Below are positions 7,055 to 8,546 of a stretch of DNA of 8,546 nt, piece after piece. Source of the DNA: Parachlamydiaceae bacterium (GTDB lineage Bacteria > Chlamydiota > Chlamydiia > Chlamydiales > Parachlamydiaceae); the NCBI GenBank assembly GCA_013817115.1, contig JACDDG010000085.1:1-8546 (forward strand). The letters are read 5' to 3'. Position numbers and translations under genes: made by a program. The notes under the pieces were generated by a model. The model saw only the letters and a list, made by a program, of their open reading frames with translations, was not told the origin of the DNA and did not search any database. Positions within the stretch are counted from its first letter, which is position 1, and each line of letters starts with the position of its first letter.

Positions 7055-7070
7055 TGACTTTAAAGGCTCA

Positions 7071-7149
7071 CCATATGATCCCTATGCGTGGCGAAGGATT
7101 TTACATGATACCAATGTGAAATCCTTCGCCTCGCATAGGGGTCATATGG
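7071..7149 (+). terminator. Very long 3'-UTR hairpin after kinase gene 2
   Basis: Arms 7071-7106 and 7114-7149 (36 nt each) enclose a 7-nt loop. 33 positions are Watson-Crick pairs; on the plus strand two of the other three are G-U wobbles and one is T-T. No T-run follows, so it is not a classic intrinsic terminator. It lies 16 nt after the kinase stop, between convergent genes. It could be a bidirectional terminator, an mRNA 3' stabiliser, or another small palindromic repeat unrelated in sequence to the 5341 element. Confidence 0.6.
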
Positions 7150-7158
7150 TCTGAGGCT

Positions 7159-7191
7159 GCCTTCTTACAACTTTATACTTTGTAAGAAGGC
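7159..7191. terminator. Second hairpin between convergent genes
   Basis: A perfect 12-bp stem GCCTTCTTACAA / TTGTAAGAAGGC (7159-7170 and 7180-7191) with a 9-nt loop sits between kinase 2 and the LRR gene. Its placement fits a bidirectional terminator, although neither strand has a strong U-tract. Confidence 0.5.
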
Positions 7192-7238
7192 CATTCAAAA
7201 TTACAACACTGAACCCTTCACAGATACAGCGTAAAAGG

Positions 7239-7868
7239 TCAGATCAAGTCACGTTCACATATCGACCTATGATGAACATCAAGACTTAAGTCAATTTCGC
7301 ATTTAATGCGATCTAGACTAAATCCTTTAGGAAGATGTTCCAAATTTATTCTTTTTGCGATCACTGTACATTCTTTTTTCTCTTTTAACCAATCACAGTC
7401 GGCTAGTCTTGATTGCATCCAAACATTTCCACTTATATCAATTTCTTTAAGTGGAAGATGCTCTAACTCCGGAGTTAAAGAAAGAAGTAGATTGTCACTA
7501 ATATCTAACACCTCTAGGCTTTTAAAAAGCTTTATTTGAGGGGGTAATCGCTTTATTTTCCGATTGCTTAGGTTAAGCTGAACTAACTTCTCCTTCATTT
7601 CAGACTCTATCCAAAAAGTAAATGCAGATCCTATTTCAACCTCATTTTGAGGGGGGTTCCAGTTCAGTACATTTCCAATTATTTTGATTGCATGATTATA
7701 CTCTTTTTGCATTTGTTCCCAATTTTGAAGACAACATTTTTTTGCTGGTTCAGAAAGGCTTTCATATGGATTCTCTGATTGGGGGGCTTTATTGCATTGA
7801 GTTAGCCCTCCGGATGAGTCAATTTTAAAGTAACATTCTATTTTTCCAAATGTAAAAGTAAGAGTCAT
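7239..7868 (-). CDS. Small leucine-rich-repeat protein
   Basis: This 209-residue soluble protein is transcribed leftwards, convergent with kinase 2. Residues 95-148 form two and a half leucine-rich repeats of the bacterial/ROCO-like type: LVQLNLSNRKIKRLPPQI, LEVLDISDNLLLSLTPEL, then LKEIDISGN. The spacing is 22-23 residues. LRRs present a curved protein-binding surface, and in intracellular bacteria such short LRR proteins are often host-directed or part of expanded families. The N-terminal 90 residues are cysteine-containing with no recognised domain. The C-terminal 60 residues look like an LRR cap followed by a charged tail. There is no signal peptide or membrane segment. ATG at 7866-7868 is preceded on its strand by AAGGAG (plus positions 7873-7878) with 4 nt spacing, and by a plausible promoter. 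The repeat number is low, so it may be a shortened member of a larger family. Binding partner is unknown. Confidence 0.75.
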   Translation of the reverse strand: MTLTFTFGKIECYFKIDSSGGLTQCNKAPQSENPYESLSEPAKKCCLQNWEQMQKEYNHAIKIIGNVLNWNPPQNEVEIGSAFTFWIESEMKEKLVQLNLSNRKIKRLPPQIKLFKSLEVLDISDNLLLSLTPELEHLPLKEIDISGNVWMQSRLADCDWLKEKKECTVIAKRINLEHLPKGFSLDRIKCEIDLSLDVHHRSICERDLI

Positions 7869-8412
7869 GGATCTCCTTAGTAAGTTTTAGTTTAGCAACC
7901 TTATCGAATAAAAAGATTTTTACAAAAAAATATTAAATTGTCAACAATAACCACACACATAAATTTTAAATTTTATAATTTTGGAAGACAAAAAGTGCCT
8001 TCCTTACTGGTTAAGGTCGGTAAATAAGGAAAAGATTCCTCAAAGATTATCTAAGAGCTGAAATATCGTTCACCTTGAAGGGTTGATTTACTATAACCTA
8101 AGGCATTGCTTTAAGTTATATGTGTAGATGCCTTTGCAGACTTTAGTCCCTTAGCTGCTGCAAAGCCTCTCAATTATGCTTCCAAATCAACCTTTTCTTT
8201 AAAGTTATGCTGCTTAAACATATCCCGAAAATTTTTTTGTAGCCCACAGCAAGGCTCTTCCGCAGCTGTGGGTATAGCAAAAAGGCCTTCGTTCCCCCTG
8301 GGGGTAGGGTGTAGAATTAAAGCAAAAAAGAATACAAGATTTGATGGCAAATTTTGTCCCCATATTTTATGCATCAAAAAATCTAGGCGACCGCACGGTC
8401 AGCAATGTGCCC
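7869..8412. other. Intergenic region without supported gene
   Basis: Beyond the LRR promoter I see no gene. The region has an 8-bp stem CTTTGCAG/CTGCAAAG (8132-8139, 8158-8165) and another CCCACAGC/GCTGTGGG (8243-8250, 8265-8272), neither followed by a T-run. A 67-codon minus-strand frame (8174-8377) lacks a ribosome binding site. The stretch may be decayed coding or repeat DNA, since base composition rises towards the right edge. Confidence 0.4.
7917..7944 (-). promoter_or_regulatory. Candidate promoter of LRR gene
   Basis: On the minus strand a perfect TTGACA -35 (plus 7939-7944) is followed after 16 bp by TAAAAA (plus 7917-7922, 4/6 to TATAAT). Transcription would start roughly 40 nt upstream of the ATG. 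The -35 box is convincing; the -10 box is weak. Confidence 0.4.
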
Positions 8413-8546
8413 GGAGCTCCAGAGGGAGCGGTATATGTCTAGCCCATAGTGTAGGCCCTGAGGGGGGCCAAACTATGGGTCGATTAAAAACTGCCGCGGA
8501 GCTCTGGAAGAGCGGTAGAGGTCTCCCCCCTGGTGTAGCCCTGAAG
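8413..8546. repeat. GC-rich direct repeat of about 85-bp period, cut by window end
   Basis: GGAGCTC at 8413 and again at 8498 each begin a matching segment of about 50 bp. Shared blocks in order are GGAGCTC, GAGCGGTA, GTCT, CCC, GTGTAG and CCCTGA. The first copy contains a hairpin (8443-8450 with 8472-8479, inner stem 8454-8458 with 8465-8469). The second copy runs off the right edge. Base composition is clearly more GC-rich than the rest of the window. Identity is unknown; candidates are a structured RNA, an intergenic repeat family or decayed coding repeats. Confidence 0.6.

Noticed and set aside
7239..7539. Plus-strand frame 7306-7539
   Set aside because: It lies antisense within the LRR gene, which has repeat homology and a good ribosome binding site.
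8174..8377. 67-codon minus-strand frame with a hydrophobic stretch
   Set aside because: There is no ribosome binding site, it begins at TTG/ATG in AT-rich DNA, it has no recognisable motif, and it crosses a hairpin. It may be decayed sequence.
8490..8546. tRNA-like D-arm pattern (GCTC...GAGCGGTAGAGG)
   Set aside because: No acceptor stem, anticodon arm or TTCGA T-loop can be assembled around it within the window.

Overview
The window is AT-rich accessory DNA (roughly mid-30s % GC by eye) carrying one gene cut off by the left edge and five intact protein genes. The gene types are: a MORN-repeat protein, a small K+-channel-like membrane protein, two eukaryotic-type protein kinases with long unconserved N-terminal regions, a CPA2 cation/proton antiporter, and a small leucine-rich-repeat protein. 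Kinases, LRR and MORN proteins together with well-formed bacterial Shine-Dalgarno sites suggest an intracellular, host-manipulating bacterium. An amoeba-associated chlamydia (Parachlamydiales) is my best guess, with Legionellales as the alternative. No rRNA or universally conserved marker is present, so this is inference.

Layout, left to right. The 3' part of a MORN-repeat gene occupies 3-950, and its last codons coincide with one end of a repeat. A 235-residue ion channel follows (1003-1710), then a matching inverted repeat end (1729-1754). Kinase-like gene 1 is at 1999-3573 and the antiporter at 3827-5074. A repeat-rich gap (5075-5551) holds one truncated and one complete copy of a palindromic, MITE-like element. 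Kinase gene 2 is at 5552-7054. Two strong hairpins (7071-7149 and 7159-7191) separate it from the convergent LRR gene on the minus strand (7239-7868). The last 680 bases hold no gene I can support. They end in a GC-rich, hairpin-containing direct repeat of about 85 bp period that runs off the right edge.

The genes do not form an operon: gaps are 50 to about 480 bp, and most genes have their own ribosome binding site. The unifying feature is a 16-bp terminal motif, TATACCGAAGWGCGTY, found five times. It brackets the channel gene (933-1754) and, with a perfect 16/16 match, the channel-kinase-antiporter block (933-5210). It also bounds a self-complementary 163-bp element just upstream of kinase 2. 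I infer an accessory island of candidate effectors and transporters shaped by a non-autonomous TA-flanked element. Kinase 2 carries a basic, serine/acidic-interrupted tail resembling a bipartite nuclear localisation signal.
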